From the NCBI GenBank assembly GCA_965661055.1, contig CBFICS010000005.1:83517-147516 (forward strand): a stretch of DNA of 64,000 bases. The letters run 5' to 3'. The stretch's first letter is position 1, and every line of letters begins with the position of its first letter. The notes under the pieces were generated by a model. The model did not search any database and was not told where the DNA came from. It saw nothing but the letters and a program-made list of their open reading frames with translations. The translations under genes and the position numbers were made by a program. This DNA comes from CBFHSF01 sp965661055 (GTDB taxonomy: Bacteria; Bacteroidota; Bacteroidia; Flavobacteriales; Schleiferiaceae). Below are positions 51,502 to 60,863 of the stretch, piece by piece.

Positions 51502-52121
51502 TATTTCTCAACAATTACAAATGAATTTCTAGCTCCAGGAACGGAACCTTTTACTATCAACAAGTTCTTTTCAACATCAACCTTTAAAACTTGAAGGTTC
51601 TGGATCTTAACTCTTGTTCCACCCATGCGGCCTGCCATGCGCATTCCTTTGAATACACGGCTTGGATCAGATCCTGCACCGATAGAACCAGGAGCTCTAA
51701 GACGGTTGTGCTGACCGTGGGTCGCTTGACCTACACCACCAAAACCATGTCTTTTAACAACCCCCTGAAATCCTTTACCCTTAGAAGTACCCGCGATGTC
51801 AACAAATTCGCCTTCAGCAAAAATGTCTACTGTCAAAGTATCTCCTAATTTTAAATCGTCCATTTCGTAATCGCGGAACTCAGTTACCCTTCTCTTAGGA
51901 GTAGTACCCGCTTTTTTGAAATGCCCGCTTTCAGCTTTAGGCGTGTTCTTTTCTTTCTTTTCTCCGTAACCGATTTGAACGGCACGGTAACCATCGACAT
52001 CCTCACTTTTAACTTGAGTTACCACACATGGGCCAACTTCAAGCACCGTACAGGGAAGATTTTTTCCCTCTGGGCTGAAGATGCTGGTCATACCAATTTT
52101 CTTTCCAATTAATCCCGGCAT
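51501..52121 (-). CDS. rplC: 50S ribosomal protein L3
   Basis: 206 residues: MPGLIGKKIGMTSIFSPEGK, DIAGTSKGKGFQGVVKRHGF and the long loop GQATHGQHNRLRAPGSIGAG that reaches toward the peptidyl transferase centre. 35 bases after rpsJ. Confidence 0.97.
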   Translation of the reverse strand: MPGLIGKKIGMTSIFSPEGKNLPCTVLEVGPCVVTQVKSEDVDGYRAVQIGYGEKKEKNTPKAESGHFKKAGTTPKRRVTEFRDYEMDDLKLGDTLTVDIFAEGEFVDIAGTSKGKGFQGVVKRHGFGGVGQATHGQHNRLRAPGSIGAGSDPSRVFKGMRMAGRMGGTRVKIQNLQVLKVDVEKNLLIVKGSVPGARNSFVIVEK

Positions 52122-52156
52122 TTTACCTAGAAGATTAAGTTATTTAATTCTAAAAC

Positions 52157-52462
52157 TTACACTTTGATTTCAACCTCTACTCCACTTGGCAATTCAAGCT
52201 TCATCAAAGCATCAATGGTCTTTGATGACGAAGAGTAGATGTCTAGCAGTCTCTTGTACGAAGACAATTCAAACTGCTCACGCGATTTTTTATTTACGTG
52301 TGGCGAGCGCAACACGGTAAAAATTCGCTTGTTCGCTGGCAGAGGGATGGGACCGTTAACAACCGCACCCGTGCTCTTCACTGTTTTTACAATCTTCTCA
52401 GCAGACTTGTCTACTAAATTGTGATCGTAAGACTTCAGTTTAATTCGAATTTTTTGGCTCAT
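52157..52462 (-). CDS. rpsJ: 30S ribosomal protein S10
   Basis: 101 residues: KIRIKLKSYDHNLVDKSAEK, PLPANKRIFTVLRSPHVNKK and SREQFELSSYKRLLDIYS. It also takes part in transcription antitermination as NusE. It follows fusA after 10 bases; no tuf gene lies between them. Confidence 0.97.
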   Translation of the reverse strand: MSQKIRIKLKSYDHNLVDKSAEKIVKTVKSTGAVVNGPIPLPANKRIFTVLRSPHVNKKSREQFELSSYKRLLDIYSSSSKTIDALMKLELPSGVEVEIKV

Positions 52463-52472
52463 TATATATGAT

Positions 52473-54569
52473 TTAACCTTTTACACTTTTGATTACTTCT
52501 TCTGCAACGTTCTTAGGCGCTTCAGAGAACTTAGCGAATTCCATGGTAGAAGTAGCTCTACCTGAAGACATCGTTCTCAATGCAGTTACATAACCAAACA
52601 TTTCTGATAATGGAACTAACGCTTTAACCACTTTAGATCCTGCTCTATCTCCCATTCCTTCGATAACACCACGACGACGGTTTAAGTCACCTACGATATC
52701 ACCCATGTTTTCTTCAGGAGTTAATACTTCTCCCTTCATGATCGGTTCTAGAAGAATTGGTCCAGCCTTAGGTAAAGCCTCACGATAAGCCATCTTAGCT
52801 GCTAATTCAAAAGACAGTGCATCAGAATCCACAGGGTGGAAAGATCCATCTTTAAGAGTTACTTTTAAGCTATCAACAGTGTAACCTGCTAATACCCCTG
52901 CAGCCATTGCTTCCTTAAATCCTTTCTCTACAGAAGGAATGTATTCTTTAGGGACGTTACCTCCCTTAATTTCGTTTACGAACTCAAGACCTTGCTTTTC
53001 TTCGTCAGCAACAGGCTCAATAGTAATAACGATGTCTGCGAATTTACCACGACCACCTGATTGTTTCTTGTAAACCTCTCTGTGATCAACCGGACGAGTA
53101 ATTGCTTCTTTGTAAGAAACCTGAGGAGCTCCTTGGTTAACGTCAACCTTGAATTCTCTCTTAAGTCTGTCACAAATAATGTCTAGGTGAAGCTCACCCA
53201 TACCAGAAATAATAGTCTGGCCCGAATCCTCGTCAGTCTTAACTTGGAAAGTTGGATCTTCTTCAGCCAATTTAGCTAAAGCAATACCTAACTTATCTAC
53301 GTCAGATTGAGTCTTAGGCTCAATAGCGATACCAATTACTGGCTCTGGGAAGTCCATCGATTCAAGAACGATTGGCTTCTTCTCATCACACAATGTATCA
53401 CCCGTCTTAATATCTTTAAATCCAACCAATGCACCAATATCACCAGCTTCTAGAGCAGGAATTTGGTTCTGCTTGTTAGCATGCATTTGGAAGATTCTAG
53501 AAATTCTTTCTTTTTTACCCGTTCTAGTGTTTAATACATAAGAACCAGACTCTAAAGCACCTGAATAAGCTCTAGTAAATGCTAAACGACCTACGAATGG
53601 GTCAGTAGCAATTTTAAACGCTAATGCAGCAAATGGCTCATCAACGCTAGGCTTTCTAGCTTCTTTCTCTTCAGAGTTAGGGTTAGTACCTTCAATAGCC
53701 TCAACATCAAGTGGTGAAGGAAGAATTTCCATTACCATGTCAAGCATTGCTTGTACCCCTTTGTTTTTAAAGGCAGAACCCGCCATCATTGGAACAACTT
53801 TTCCAGCGATAGTAGCTTCGCGAAGTGCATCTAAAATCTCTCTTTCAGTTAATGAAGTAGGATCATCGAAGTACTTCTCCATCAATGTATCGTCAAATTC
53901 AGCAACCGCTTCTAACAATTGCTCACGGTACATTTCAGCTTCCTCTAAAATATCTTCAGGAATGTCAATTTCCTCAAAAGTCATTCCCATATCTTCCTCG
54001 TTCCAAGTGATTCCACGGAAGTTGATCAAATCAACTACTCCTTTGAAATCTGCCTCAGCACCAATAGGAATTTGTAGTGGAAGCGCGTGGCTACCTAACA
54101 TCTCTTTTACCTGACGGCAAACATTTAAGAAGTCAGCACCTTGACGGTCCATCTTGTTTACAAATCCAATCCTTGGAACGCTGTAGTTATTGGCAAGTCT
54201 CCAGTTAGTTTCTGACTGTGGCTCAACACCATCAACCGCACTAAACAAGAAAACTAATCCATCCAATACACGAAGTGAACGGTTTACCTCTACGGTAAAG
54301 TCAACGTGTCCTGGAGTATCAATAATGTTTACATGGTACTTGTCGCCTCTGTAGTTCCAATCTAAAGTAGTCGCAGCTGAAGTAATTGTAATACCTCTTT
54401 CTTGCTCTTGCTCCATCCAGTCCATAGTAGCGGCACCGTCGTGAACCTCACCAATCTTGTGGCTCACACCACCATAATATAAAATACGCTCAGTAGTCGT
54501 TGTCTTTCCCGCATCAATGTGGGCAGCGATACCAATGTTACGCGTGTATTTAAGATCTCTTTTTGCCAT
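52473..54569 (-). CDS. fusA: Elongation factor G
   Basis: 698-residue translocation GTPase. G1 IAAHIDAGKTTTTERILYYG, G3 DTPGHVDF, G4 NKMD, plus domains II-V (for example RRRGVIEGMGDRAGSKVVKA near the C-terminus). Full length with no unusual insert. Located between rpsG (24 bases) and rpsJ. Confidence 0.98.
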   Translation of the reverse strand: MAKRDLKYTRNIGIAAHIDAGKTTTTERILYYGGVSHKIGEVHDGAATMDWMEQEQERGITITSAATTLDWNYRGDKYHVNIIDTPGHVDFTVEVNRSLRVLDGLVFLFSAVDGVEPQSETNWRLANNYSVPRIGFVNKMDRQGADFLNVCRQVKEMLGSHALPLQIPIGAEADFKGVVDLINFRGITWNEEDMGMTFEEIDIPEDILEEAEMYREQLLEAVAEFDDTLMEKYFDDPTSLTEREILDALREATIAGKVVPMMAGSAFKNKGVQAMLDMVMEILPSPLDVEAIEGTNPNSEEKEARKPSVDEPFAALAFKIATDPFVGRLAFTRAYSGALESGSYVLNTRTGKKERISRIFQMHANKQNQIPALEAGDIGALVGFKDIKTGDTLCDEKKPIVLESMDFPEPVIGIAIEPKTQSDVDKLGIALAKLAEEDPTFQVKTDEDSGQTIISGMGELHLDIICDRLKREFKVDVNQGAPQVSYKEAITRPVDHREVYKKQSGGRGKFADIVITIEPVADEEKQGLEFVNEIKGGNVPKEYIPSVEKGFKEAMAAGVLAGYTVDSLKVTLKDGSFHPVDSDALSFELAAKMAYREALPKAGPILLEPIMKGEVLTPEENMGDIVGDLNRRRGVIEGMGDRAGSKVVKALVPLSEMFGYVTALRTMSSGRATSTMEFAKFSEAPKNVAEEVIKSVKG

Positions 54570-54593
54570 GAGTCCTTGTTTCTTTATTATAGA

Positions 54594-55064
54594 TTAGAAT
54601 CGGAAATGTGAGAATGCTTTGTTCGCCTCTGCCATCTTGTGCGTATCTATACGCTTCTTAACAGCTGCACCTTCCTCTTTTGACGCTGCAAGAACCTCTG
54701 CCGCTAAACGTTGCGCCATAGTTTTCTCGTTGCGCTTTCTAGAGTACTGAATTAACCACTTCATTGCCGTGGCAATTTTGCGCTCTGGACGAATTTGCAT
54801 TGGAATCTGGAAAGTGGCTCCACCAACTCTACGGCTACGTACTTCTACGTGAGGCATAACGTTAGTCAATGCTTCTTTCCACAACTCAAGACCGTTTCCT
54901 TCTTCAGTCTTCTCTGATACAATGTCAATTGCATCATAAAAGATTTTGTAAGAAACGCTCTTCTTTCCGTCAAGCATCATGTTGTTTACAAAACGTGTTA
55001 CCAATGGATCATTGAATCTTGGATCTGGTAACAAAAGTCTTTTTTTCGCTCTGGTCTTTCTCAT
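54594..55064 (-). CDS. rpsG: 30S ribosomal protein S7
   Basis: 156 residues: MRKTRAKKRLLLPDPRFNDP, VEVRSRRVGGATFQIPMQIR and KMAEANKAFSHFRF at the end. Primary binder of the 3' major domain of 16S rRNA; in E. coli represses the str operon. 19 bases after rpsL. Confidence 0.97.
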   Translation of the reverse strand: MRKTRAKKRLLLPDPRFNDPLVTRFVNNMMLDGKKSVSYKIFYDAIDIVSEKTEEGNGLELWKEALTNVMPHVEVRSRRVGGATFQIPMQIRPERKIATAMKWLIQYSRKRNEKTMAQRLAAEVLAASKEEGAAVKKRIDTHKMAEANKAFSHFRF

Positions 55065-55083
55065 ATCTTAAAGTATGATTTGC

Positions 55084-55461
55084 TTATTTCTTCTTAGGAC
55101 GTTTGGTACCGTATTTAGATCGTCTTTGTTGACGTCCTTCTACACCCGCGGTATCTAATGCTCCACGTACGATATGGTATCGTACCCCGGGTAAATCCTT
55201 AACACGACCACCGCGAACTAACACGATGCTGTGTTCCTGAAGATTGTGACCTTCTCCTGGAATATAAGCGTTAACCTCATTTCCGTTCGTCAACCTTACA
55301 CGAGCAACTTTACGCATTGCTGAGTTTGGTTTTTTCGGTGTTGTAGTATACACACGTGTACATACTCCACGACGCTGTGGACATGAGTCAAGAGCAGCGG
55401 ATTTACTTTTCTTAGAAATCTTTACTCTCCCTTTTCGTACTAACTGTTGAATTGTTGGCAT
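55084..55461 (-). CDS. rpsL: 30S ribosomal protein S12
   Basis: 125 residues, decoding-site protein. MPTIQQLVRKGRVKISKKSK, CTRVYTTTPKKPNSAMRKVA and VRGGRVKDLPGVRYHIVRG. Both loops keep the lysines found in streptomycin-sensitive wild types. First gene of the 32-gene ribosomal operon, 63 bases from the predicted -7 element. Confidence 0.97.
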   Translation of the reverse strand: MPTIQQLVRKGRVKISKKSKSAALDSCPQRRGVCTRVYTTTPKKPNSAMRKVARVRLTNGNEVNAYIPGEGHNLQEHSIVLVRGGRVKDLPGVRYHIVRGALDTAGVEGRQQRRSKYGTKRPKKK

Positions 55462-55523
55462 CTATACCTATGTTGTTTTCAGTTATTTGCACAAAACTTG
55501 GCACCCCTCTTTTTTGGGGACTG

Positions 55524-55553
55524 CAAATGTAAAACAAAAATTGACTACTGCAA
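55524..55553 (-). promoter_or_regulatory. Promoter of the merged str-S10-spc-alpha operon
   Basis: Minus strand: TTG (55553-55551), a 19-base spacer, TACATTTG (55531-55524). An exact match to the Bacteroidota vegetative promoter. Transcription would start near 55517, giving a leader of about 56 bases that opens with CCCCAAAAAAGAGGGG, a small hairpin. Confidence 0.8.
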
Positions 55554-55733
55554 TAGGTGTTTAAAAAAAGTTTAATCATTTCAACATAAGATGGTTAGTA
55601 AATTGTTTTTTTACCTCCCAAAACGGTCTGATTATTTTTTTCTTTTCCCCTTGCAGTGCGCTCTGACAATGAGATACATTTCCCCTCGCCAATTGTGTTT
55701 TGCGGCGGCGAATATAATCGTATATAATTACTA

Positions 55734-55760
55734 TTGTCTTAAATATTGATACTATTTTTG
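55734..55760 (+). promoter_or_regulatory. Candidate promoter of uvrD
   Basis: TTG at 55734-55736, a 16-base spacer, TATTTTTG at 55753-55760. The -7 element fits TAnnTTTG; the spacer is one base below the usual 17-23. Confidence 0.5.
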
Positions 55761-55791
55761 TCACTTACGGGAAACCTCAAGACTTTTACCA

Positions 55792-58104
55792 TTGGAAGAT
55801 TATTTAGCTTTACTGAATGAGCCTCAACGAGAGGCGGTGATAAACACGGAAGGACCTATGATGGTCATTGCGGGTGCTGGATCTGGAAAAACGAGAGTTC
55901 TTACCTATAGAATAGCTCACCTGATGAAAAAGGGTGTAGACGCTTTCTCTATACTTTCTCTCACCTTTACCAACAAGGCTGCCGCTGAAATGAAAGAGCG
56001 TATTGCCAATGTGGTGGGCGCCTCTGAATCTAAAAATTTATGGATGGGCACCTTTCACTCAGTATTTGCTAAAATATTGAGAATTGAAGGTCACTTTTTG
56101 GGATATCCTGCCAACTTCACCATTTACGATGCAGAAGATGCTAGAAAAGTGGTGACGACTCTTATTAAAGAAAAGCAACTTGACAAGGAAATCTATAAGC
56201 CTAAATCGGTCATGAACCGCATCTCTTCTTATAAGAACAATTTGATTACGCCTAAGGGCTACCTCAAAAGACCAGACCTTCAAGAGCTTGATGCCAGTGC
56301 CAAAATGCCGCTGATGGGTGAACTCTATGCTGATTATTGCGACCGTTGCTTTAGAGCGGGTGCCATGGACTTTGACGATTTGTTGTTAAAGACCAATGAG
56401 CTTCTCTATCGCTTCCCTGAGGTGTTGGCAAAATATCAAGATCGCTTTAAATACATTATGGTGGATGAGTACCAGGATACGAACCACAGCCAGTATTTAA
56501 TTGTAAAAGCCCTTGCCTCTAGGTTTGAAAATGTTTGTGTGGTGGGTGACGATGCGCAAAGTATTTACGCTTTCCGCGGAGCTAACATCAGAAATATTCT
56601 AAACTTCCAAAAAGACTACCCACAGGCCAAGACTTTTAAACTTGAGCAAAATTATCGCTCTACTAATAATATTGTGCAAGCGGCAAACTCTATTATTAAA
56701 CACAATCAAGATCAAATAGAAAAAAATGTGTGGACAGCCAATGACGGTGGAGAAAAAATCATTGTCCATACAGCAATCTCTGAGTCGGATGAAGGCAACT
56801 ACGTAGCCCAAAGAATCTTTGAAGCGCAAGCACAAGACAGTTTGCCCTGGAGTGACTTTGCCATTCTTTATCGCACCAACGCCCAATCAAGAGCCTTTGA
56901 GGATGCCCTCAGAAAGAAAAACATTCCTTATAGAATATACGGTGGACTTAGCTTCTACCAACGCAAGGAAATTAAAGACTTATTGGCCTATGTAAGACTT
57001 GCTATTAACCCTAGCGATGAGGAGGCTTTAAAAAGAGTGATTAATTATCCCGCGAGAGGTATCGGGCAAACTACCATGGACAAGTTGGCAATTACGGCTA
57101 ACCAAGTTCAAAAAAACCTTTGGCAGGTAGCCGAAAATATTGAACTATATCCTCAGGCCAACCTAAACAGACCCACACAAGTAAAAATAAGGGAGTTTGT
57201 TACCATGATTCAAGGGTACCAGGCTATGCTTGACAACCACAACGCCTTTGACGTGGCTAAGCACATTGCTCAAACTTCTAAACTCATCAATACCTTAGGA
57301 GAGGACAAAACCCCAGAGGGAATAAATCGTTACGAAAACGTTCAGGAACTTTTAAACGCCATTCAAGATTTTACAGAACAGCAACAGCAGATTGAAGATG
57401 GAGATGCTTCACTGCCTGCCTTCTTAGCAGATGTTGCCTTGTTGACGGATGCGGATAGAGACGACCCTAACGACATGAACAAGGTGAACTTGATGACCAT
57501 TCACTTGGCCAAAGGCCTTGAATTTCCCTTTGTATTTGTAGTAGGTATGGAAGAATCTCTTTTTCCAAACATGATGAGCATGGGGTCTCGTGCCGATTTG
57601 GAAGAAGAAAGAAGGTTGTTTTATGTTGCCTTGACCAGGGCTGAGAAACACGCATTCTTAACTTATGCCCACGTAAGGTATCGATGGGGTAAATTGGTAG
57701 ACTGTGAACCCTCTCGTTTTATAGAAGAAATTGACGATTCTTTCTTAGATCACAAGATTTCAGAAATAAATTCGTTCTCATTCCCAGACGATATGTCTAC
57801 GAGCAAACCGAGGACCTCTTGGAAGAGCAATGGCAATAACAAGCCCAAAGAAACACCAAAACCTCAGTTTAAACGCACACCTCCGCCAAGTCACCTCAAA
57901 AGAGTTCAAGATGTTGCGCCTTCCGGCGGAAGCCGAATAGACTTTGAATTAGAAGTCAATATGAGGGTGGTTCACGATAGGTTTGGAATGGGAACGGTTA
58001 AAGAATTAACCGGAAGTAGTTCGGATAGAAAAGCAACCATTGCATTTGACAATGCAGGGGCAAAGAAGCTTCTCTTAAAATTTGCTAAATTGCAGCGCGC
58101 TTAA
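55792..58104 (+). CDS. UvrD/PcrA-family 3'-5' DNA helicase
   Basis: 770-residue SF1A helicase for DNA repair and replication-fork maintenance. Walker A MVIAGAGSGKTRVLTYRIAH, motif II VDEYQDTN, motif III VGDDAQSIYAFRGA, motif IV LEQNYRST, motif V TIHLAKGLEFP, motif VI ALTRAEKHAFL. The C-terminal end (DRFGMGTVKELTGSSSDRKA) is the Tudor-like domain that in PcrA contacts RNA polymerase. Translation starts at a TTG (55792): the family begins MExYL, no ATG lies nearby upstream and the next Met would cut into the conserved start. Confidence 0.95.
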   Translation: MEDYLALLNEPQREAVINTEGPMMVIAGAGSGKTRVLTYRIAHLMKKGVDAFSILSLTFTNKAAAEMKERIANVVGASESKNLWMGTFHSVFAKILRIEGHFLGYPANFTIYDAEDARKVVTTLIKEKQLDKEIYKPKSVMNRISSYKNNLITPKGYLKRPDLQELDASAKMPLMGELYADYCDRCFRAGAMDFDDLLLKTNELLYRFPEVLAKYQDRFKYIMVDEYQDTNHSQYLIVKALASRFENVCVVGDDAQSIYAFRGANIRNILNFQKDYPQAKTFKLEQNYRSTNNIVQAANSIIKHNQDQIEKNVWTANDGGEKIIVHTAISESDEGNYVAQRIFEAQAQDSLPWSDFAILYRTNAQSRAFEDALRKKNIPYRIYGGLSFYQRKEIKDLLAYVRLAINPSDEEALKRVINYPARGIGQTTMDKLAITANQVQKNLWQVAENIELYPQANLNRPTQVKIREFVTMIQGYQAMLDNHNAFDVAKHIAQTSKLINTLGEDKTPEGINRYENVQELLNAIQDFTEQQQQIEDGDASLPAFLADVALLTDADRDDPNDMNKVNLMTIHLAKGLEFPFVFVVGMEESLFPNMMSMGSRADLEEERRLFYVALTRAEKHAFLTYAHVRYRWGKLVDCEPSRFIEEIDDSFLDHKISEINSFSFPDDMSTSKPRTSWKSNGNNKPKETPKPQFKRTPPPSHLKRVQDVAPSGGSRIDFELEVNMRVVHDRFGMGTVKELTGSSSDRKATIAFDNAGAKKLLLKFAKLQRA

Positions 58105-58125
58105 GAGCCAAAATAAATTATCTAA

Positions 58126-58767
58126 ATGGAGTATAATACTGCCAGATCTGCAATGAACATCCCCGAATACGGAAGAAATGTTCAAAACATGGTAGATCAT
58201 TGCCTAAGTATAGAAGACAGAGAAAAGAGAAATGCTGTCGCTAAATCTATAATTGACGTTATCGGAAACTTAAACCCTCACCTTAGGGATGTTCCTGATT
58301 TCAAACATAAATTATGGGACCACCTATTCATCATGTCTGATTTTAAATTAGACGTTGATAGCCCATACCCTATTCCGAATGCACAGACTTTTTCTGAAAA
58401 GCCTAAACTGGTTAAATACCCTAGAAAGAGTAAGGCCTTTAGACATTACGGAAATGTAGTAAAGGAAATGGTAAGCGTTGCCATTGCCATTGAAGAAGGT
58501 GATCTGAAAGAAGGTTTGATCTTGTCCATAGCCAATCAAATGAAAAAAAGTTATTTGACTTGGAATAAAGATACCGTTGACGATGCGGTTATTATTAAGG
58601 AGTTAAACATCTTGGCCAATGGGCAACTAAACCTTGAAGGGGTTGAGCTTTCAAGTAACTTCCCTTCGCTGGCGGGTAGCAAAACCCTTCACAAAAGAAG
58701 AAATAACAACAATAACCATAAGGGCAAGAACAAAAAGAACTTCAAAAGGCCTTTTAGAAAGAATTAA
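58126..58767 (+). CDS. DUF4290 family protein
   Basis: 213 residues, family restricted mostly to Bacteroidota. Conserved start MEYNTARSAMNIPEYGRNVQ and block RDVPDFKHKLWDHLFIMSDF. The C-terminus is a basic, Asn/Lys-rich tail (HKRRNNNNNHKGKNKKNFKR) that looks disordered and nucleic-acid binding. Function unknown. It follows the helicase by 21 bases and ends with a terminator at 58772-58797, so the two are probably one transcript. Confidence 0.85.
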   Translation: MEYNTARSAMNIPEYGRNVQNMVDHCLSIEDREKRNAVAKSIIDVIGNLNPHLRDVPDFKHKLWDHLFIMSDFKLDVDSPYPIPNAQTFSEKPKLVKYPRKSKAFRHYGNVVKEMVSVAIAIEEGDLKEGLILSIANQMKKSYLTWNKDTVDDAVIIKELNILANGQLNLEGVELSSNFPSLAGSKTLHKRRNNNNNHKGKNKKNFKRPFRKN

Positions 58768-58771
58768 CATT

Positions 58772-58797
58772 AAACCCTGCTATTGGCAGGGTTTTTT
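58772..58797 (+). terminator. Rho-independent terminator after DUF4290
   Basis: Stem AAACCCTGC / GCAGGGTTT, loop TATTG, followed by a run of T. Confidence 0.9.
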
Positions 58798-58860
58798 TCT
58801 TCATTATTTTTTCTAATCAAAAAATCACTTTTTATCTTGTTGCCAAATTAAAACACATCA

Positions 58861-60168
58861 ATGGGTACATTTCAAATAAACGGTGGAAAACCACTCAGTG
58901 GAGAGCTCACTCCACAAGGAGCAAAGAATGAGGCGCTTCAAATATTATGCGCGGTGCTGTTGACCAAAGAAAAAGTAACCATTTCTAATATCCCCAATAT
59001 TAGAGACGTTAATAAGCTGATTGACATACTAGAAGACCTGGGTGTATCGTCTCAAAAAAAAGGAAAAGGATCTTATATCTTTCAAGCAAAAGATGTTAAT
59101 CTAGACTATTTATACTCAGAAGAATTTAGAACCAAAGGGTCTAGCTTGCGCGGATCGATAATGATTGTTGGTCCACTACTGGCTAGATTCGGTAAGGGGT
59201 ATATTCCTAAGCCCGGCGGCGATAAAATTGGAAGACGTAGACTGGATACTCACTTTATTGGTTTTGAAAAACTAGGCGCTAAATTTGTTTACAACAAGAA
59301 CGATCACTTTTACGGGGTTGAGGCCAAGGAGTTAACGGGAGCCTACATGCTGCTAGATGAGGCGTCAGTTACCGGAACAGCAAACATTGTAATGGCGGCC
59401 GTATTGGCCAAGGGTAAAACCACTATTTACAATGCAGCCTGTGAACCTTACCTTCAGCAATTGTGTAACATGCTTAACCGCATGGGAGCAAAAATTACGG
59501 GTATTGGCTCAAACCTTTTGGTCATTGAGGGGGTTGAAGAATTGGGTGGCTGTGAACACACCATTTTACCTGATATGATTGAAATTGGTTCATGGATTGG
59601 ACTTGCCGCCATGACCAAATCAGAAATAACGATTAAAAACGTGGGGTATGATCACCTAGGTCAAATTCCTGAGGTGTTCAGAAAACTAGGGATTAAACTA
59701 GAGCGCAGAGGGGATGATATATACATTCCGAAACAAGAGCATTACCAGATTGATAGTTTTATTGACGGATCGATTATGAATATTTCTGATGCTCCTTGGC
59801 CAGGGTTTACTCCTGACCTTTTGAGTATCATCTTAGTGGTAGCTACCCAAGCTAGAGGAAGTGTGCTCATACACCAAAAGATGTTTGAAAGCCGTTTGTT
59901 CTTTGTAGATAAATTGATTGATATGGGCGCTCAGATTATTCTGTGTGATCCGCATAGAGCAACAGTTATTGGACTTGACAGAAAACAACCGTTAAGAGCC
60001 ACTACGATGACTTCTCCTGATATTAGAGCGGGAATTTCATTGCTGATTGCTGCATTATCTGCTGAGGGAACGAGTATTATTCATAACATTGATCAGATTG
60101 ATAGAGGCTATGAAGATATTGACGACAGACTGCGCGCGATAGGGGCAGATATTATAAGAATTAAATAA
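58861..60168 (+). CDS. murA: UDP-N-acetylglucosamine 1-carboxyvinyltransferase MurA, Cys-to-Asp form
   Basis: First committed enzyme of peptidoglycan synthesis: transfers enolpyruvate from PEP to UDP-GlcNAc. 435 residues. The conserved Lys22-Asn23 in GAKNEALQ and the TSPDIRAGISLLIAAL block are in place. The loop that normally reads PGGCxIGxRPxDLH is PGGDKIGRRRLDTH, with Asp121 where fosfomycin attacks Cys. MurA with Asp at this place (known from mycobacteria and chlamydiae) stays active but is insensitive to fosfomycin. Followed after 7 bases by a TlpA-like thioredoxin. Confidence 0.96.
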   Translation: MGTFQINGGKPLSGELTPQGAKNEALQILCAVLLTKEKVTISNIPNIRDVNKLIDILEDLGVSSQKKGKGSYIFQAKDVNLDYLYSEEFRTKGSSLRGSIMIVGPLLARFGKGYIPKPGGDKIGRRRLDTHFIGFEKLGAKFVYNKNDHFYGVEAKELTGAYMLLDEASVTGTANIVMAAVLAKGKTTIYNAACEPYLQQLCNMLNRMGAKITGIGSNLLVIEGVEELGGCEHTILPDMIEIGSWIGLAAMTKSEITIKNVGYDHLGQIPEVFRKLGIKLERRGDDIYIPKQEHYQIDSFIDGSIMNISDAPWPGFTPDLLSIILVVATQARGSVLIHQKMFESRLFFVDKLIDMGAQIILCDPHRATVIGLDRKQPLRATTMTSPDIRAGISLLIAALSAEGTSIIHNIDQIDRGYEDIDDRLRAIGADIIRIK

Positions 60169-60175
60169 GAGAAAC

Positions 60176-60730
60176 ATGAAATTACAGAAAGTACTATTAT
60201 CATTACTCGTAATCGGACTTATGAGTTTTGCCTACGCAAATTACAACAGCTACTCTCCTGATAGTGAAGTAGAACAAATGGGCACCTTGCGAATTGGCGA
60301 TCAAGCCCCCGAATTAACGTTTCTTGATCCGGAAGGCAAAGAAAGAAGCCTATCAAGCTTAAAAGGGAAATTGGTTCTTATTGATTTTTGGGCCTCTTGG
60401 TGCCGTCCGTGTAGACTTGAAAACCCAAATGTTGTTAAAACCTACAACAAGTATAAATCAGAACGCTTTAAAAACGCCGAAGGATTTGAGGTGTTTTCTG
60501 TGAGTTTAGACAGAAGCAAAAAGTCTTGGGTAGAGGCTATTAAGGCCGACGGACTTATCTGGGAAAATCACGTAAGTGACCTTAAGTACTGGAGTTCTGA
60601 AGGAGCAAAAATTTACAATGTAAATTCAATTCCGGCGACCTTTTTAGTAGATGGAGAAGGAAGAATTATTGCTAAAAATTTAAGAGGAAAAGCGTTAGAG
60701 CTAACCCTTGAGAAATTGAAGGCAAACTAA
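60176..60730 (+). CDS. TlpA-like exported thioredoxin
   Basis: 184 residues with a signal peptide (about residues 1-21) and an AhpC/TlpA thioredoxin fold. Active site WCRPC at residues 75-79; cis-Pro in NSIPATFLVDGEGRI. The start RIGDQAPELTFLDPEGKE is typical of periplasmic reductants such as TlpA/ResA, which keep periplasmic cysteines (for example apocytochrome c haem sites) reduced. Located 7 bases after murA; terminator follows at 60753-60785. Confidence 0.9.
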   Translation: MKLQKVLLSLLVIGLMSFAYANYNSYSPDSEVEQMGTLRIGDQAPELTFLDPEGKERSLSSLKGKLVLIDFWASWCRPCRLENPNVVKTYNKYKSERFKNAEGFEVFSVSLDRSKKSWVEAIKADGLIWENHVSDLKYWSSEGAKIYNVNSIPATFLVDGEGRIIAKNLRGKALELTLEKLKAN

Positions 60731-60752
60731 GATAAAACGACATATCTAGTAA

Positions 60753-60785
60753 CAAAAAGTCACCCAAATAGGGGTGACTTTTTTA
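60753..60785 (+). terminator. Rho-independent terminator after the TlpA-like gene
   Basis: Stem AAAAGTCACCC / GGGTGACTTTT, loop AAATAG, followed by T-run. Confidence 0.9.
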
Positions 60786-60863
60786 TTTCTATGACATTGT
60801 GTCTTAAAAAAATCGGCTGGCAAATAAATTGTTATGATATTTGCACCCCTTAAAAATGGAAAA

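Larger units (their letters stand above)
55462..55791. other. Divergent regulatory region between rpsL and uvrD
   Basis: This 330-base stretch, the longest gene-free part of the window, holds the promoter of the ribosomal operon (55524-55553, minus), a CCCC/GGGG hairpin at the predicted 5' end of its leader (55504-55519), and a weaker promoter candidate for uvrD (55734-55760, plus). Between them (about 55562-55730) I see only AT-rich sequence and a short GC-rich piece (TTTTGCGGCGGCGAA, 55698-55712) with no gene. Confidence 0.7.

Noticed and set aside
55576..55764. 62-codon minus-strand frame in the rpsL-uvrD intergenic region
   Set aside because: Composition is not protein-like, no promoter or conserved start is seen, and it overlaps the uvrD promoter candidate.
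57917..57936. GC-rich inverted repeat GCCTTCCGGCGGAAGCC-like inside uvrD
   Set aside because: Lies within the uvrD coding frame, has no T-run and is unlike the dispersed CCCGCGAAAGCGG motif, so probably chance.
60834..60863. Ten-codon N-terminal extension of GrpE from the ATG at 60834
   Set aside because: Hydrophobic start MIFAPLKNG does not fit the acidic GrpE N-terminus, and the ATG at 60864 gives a normal protein.
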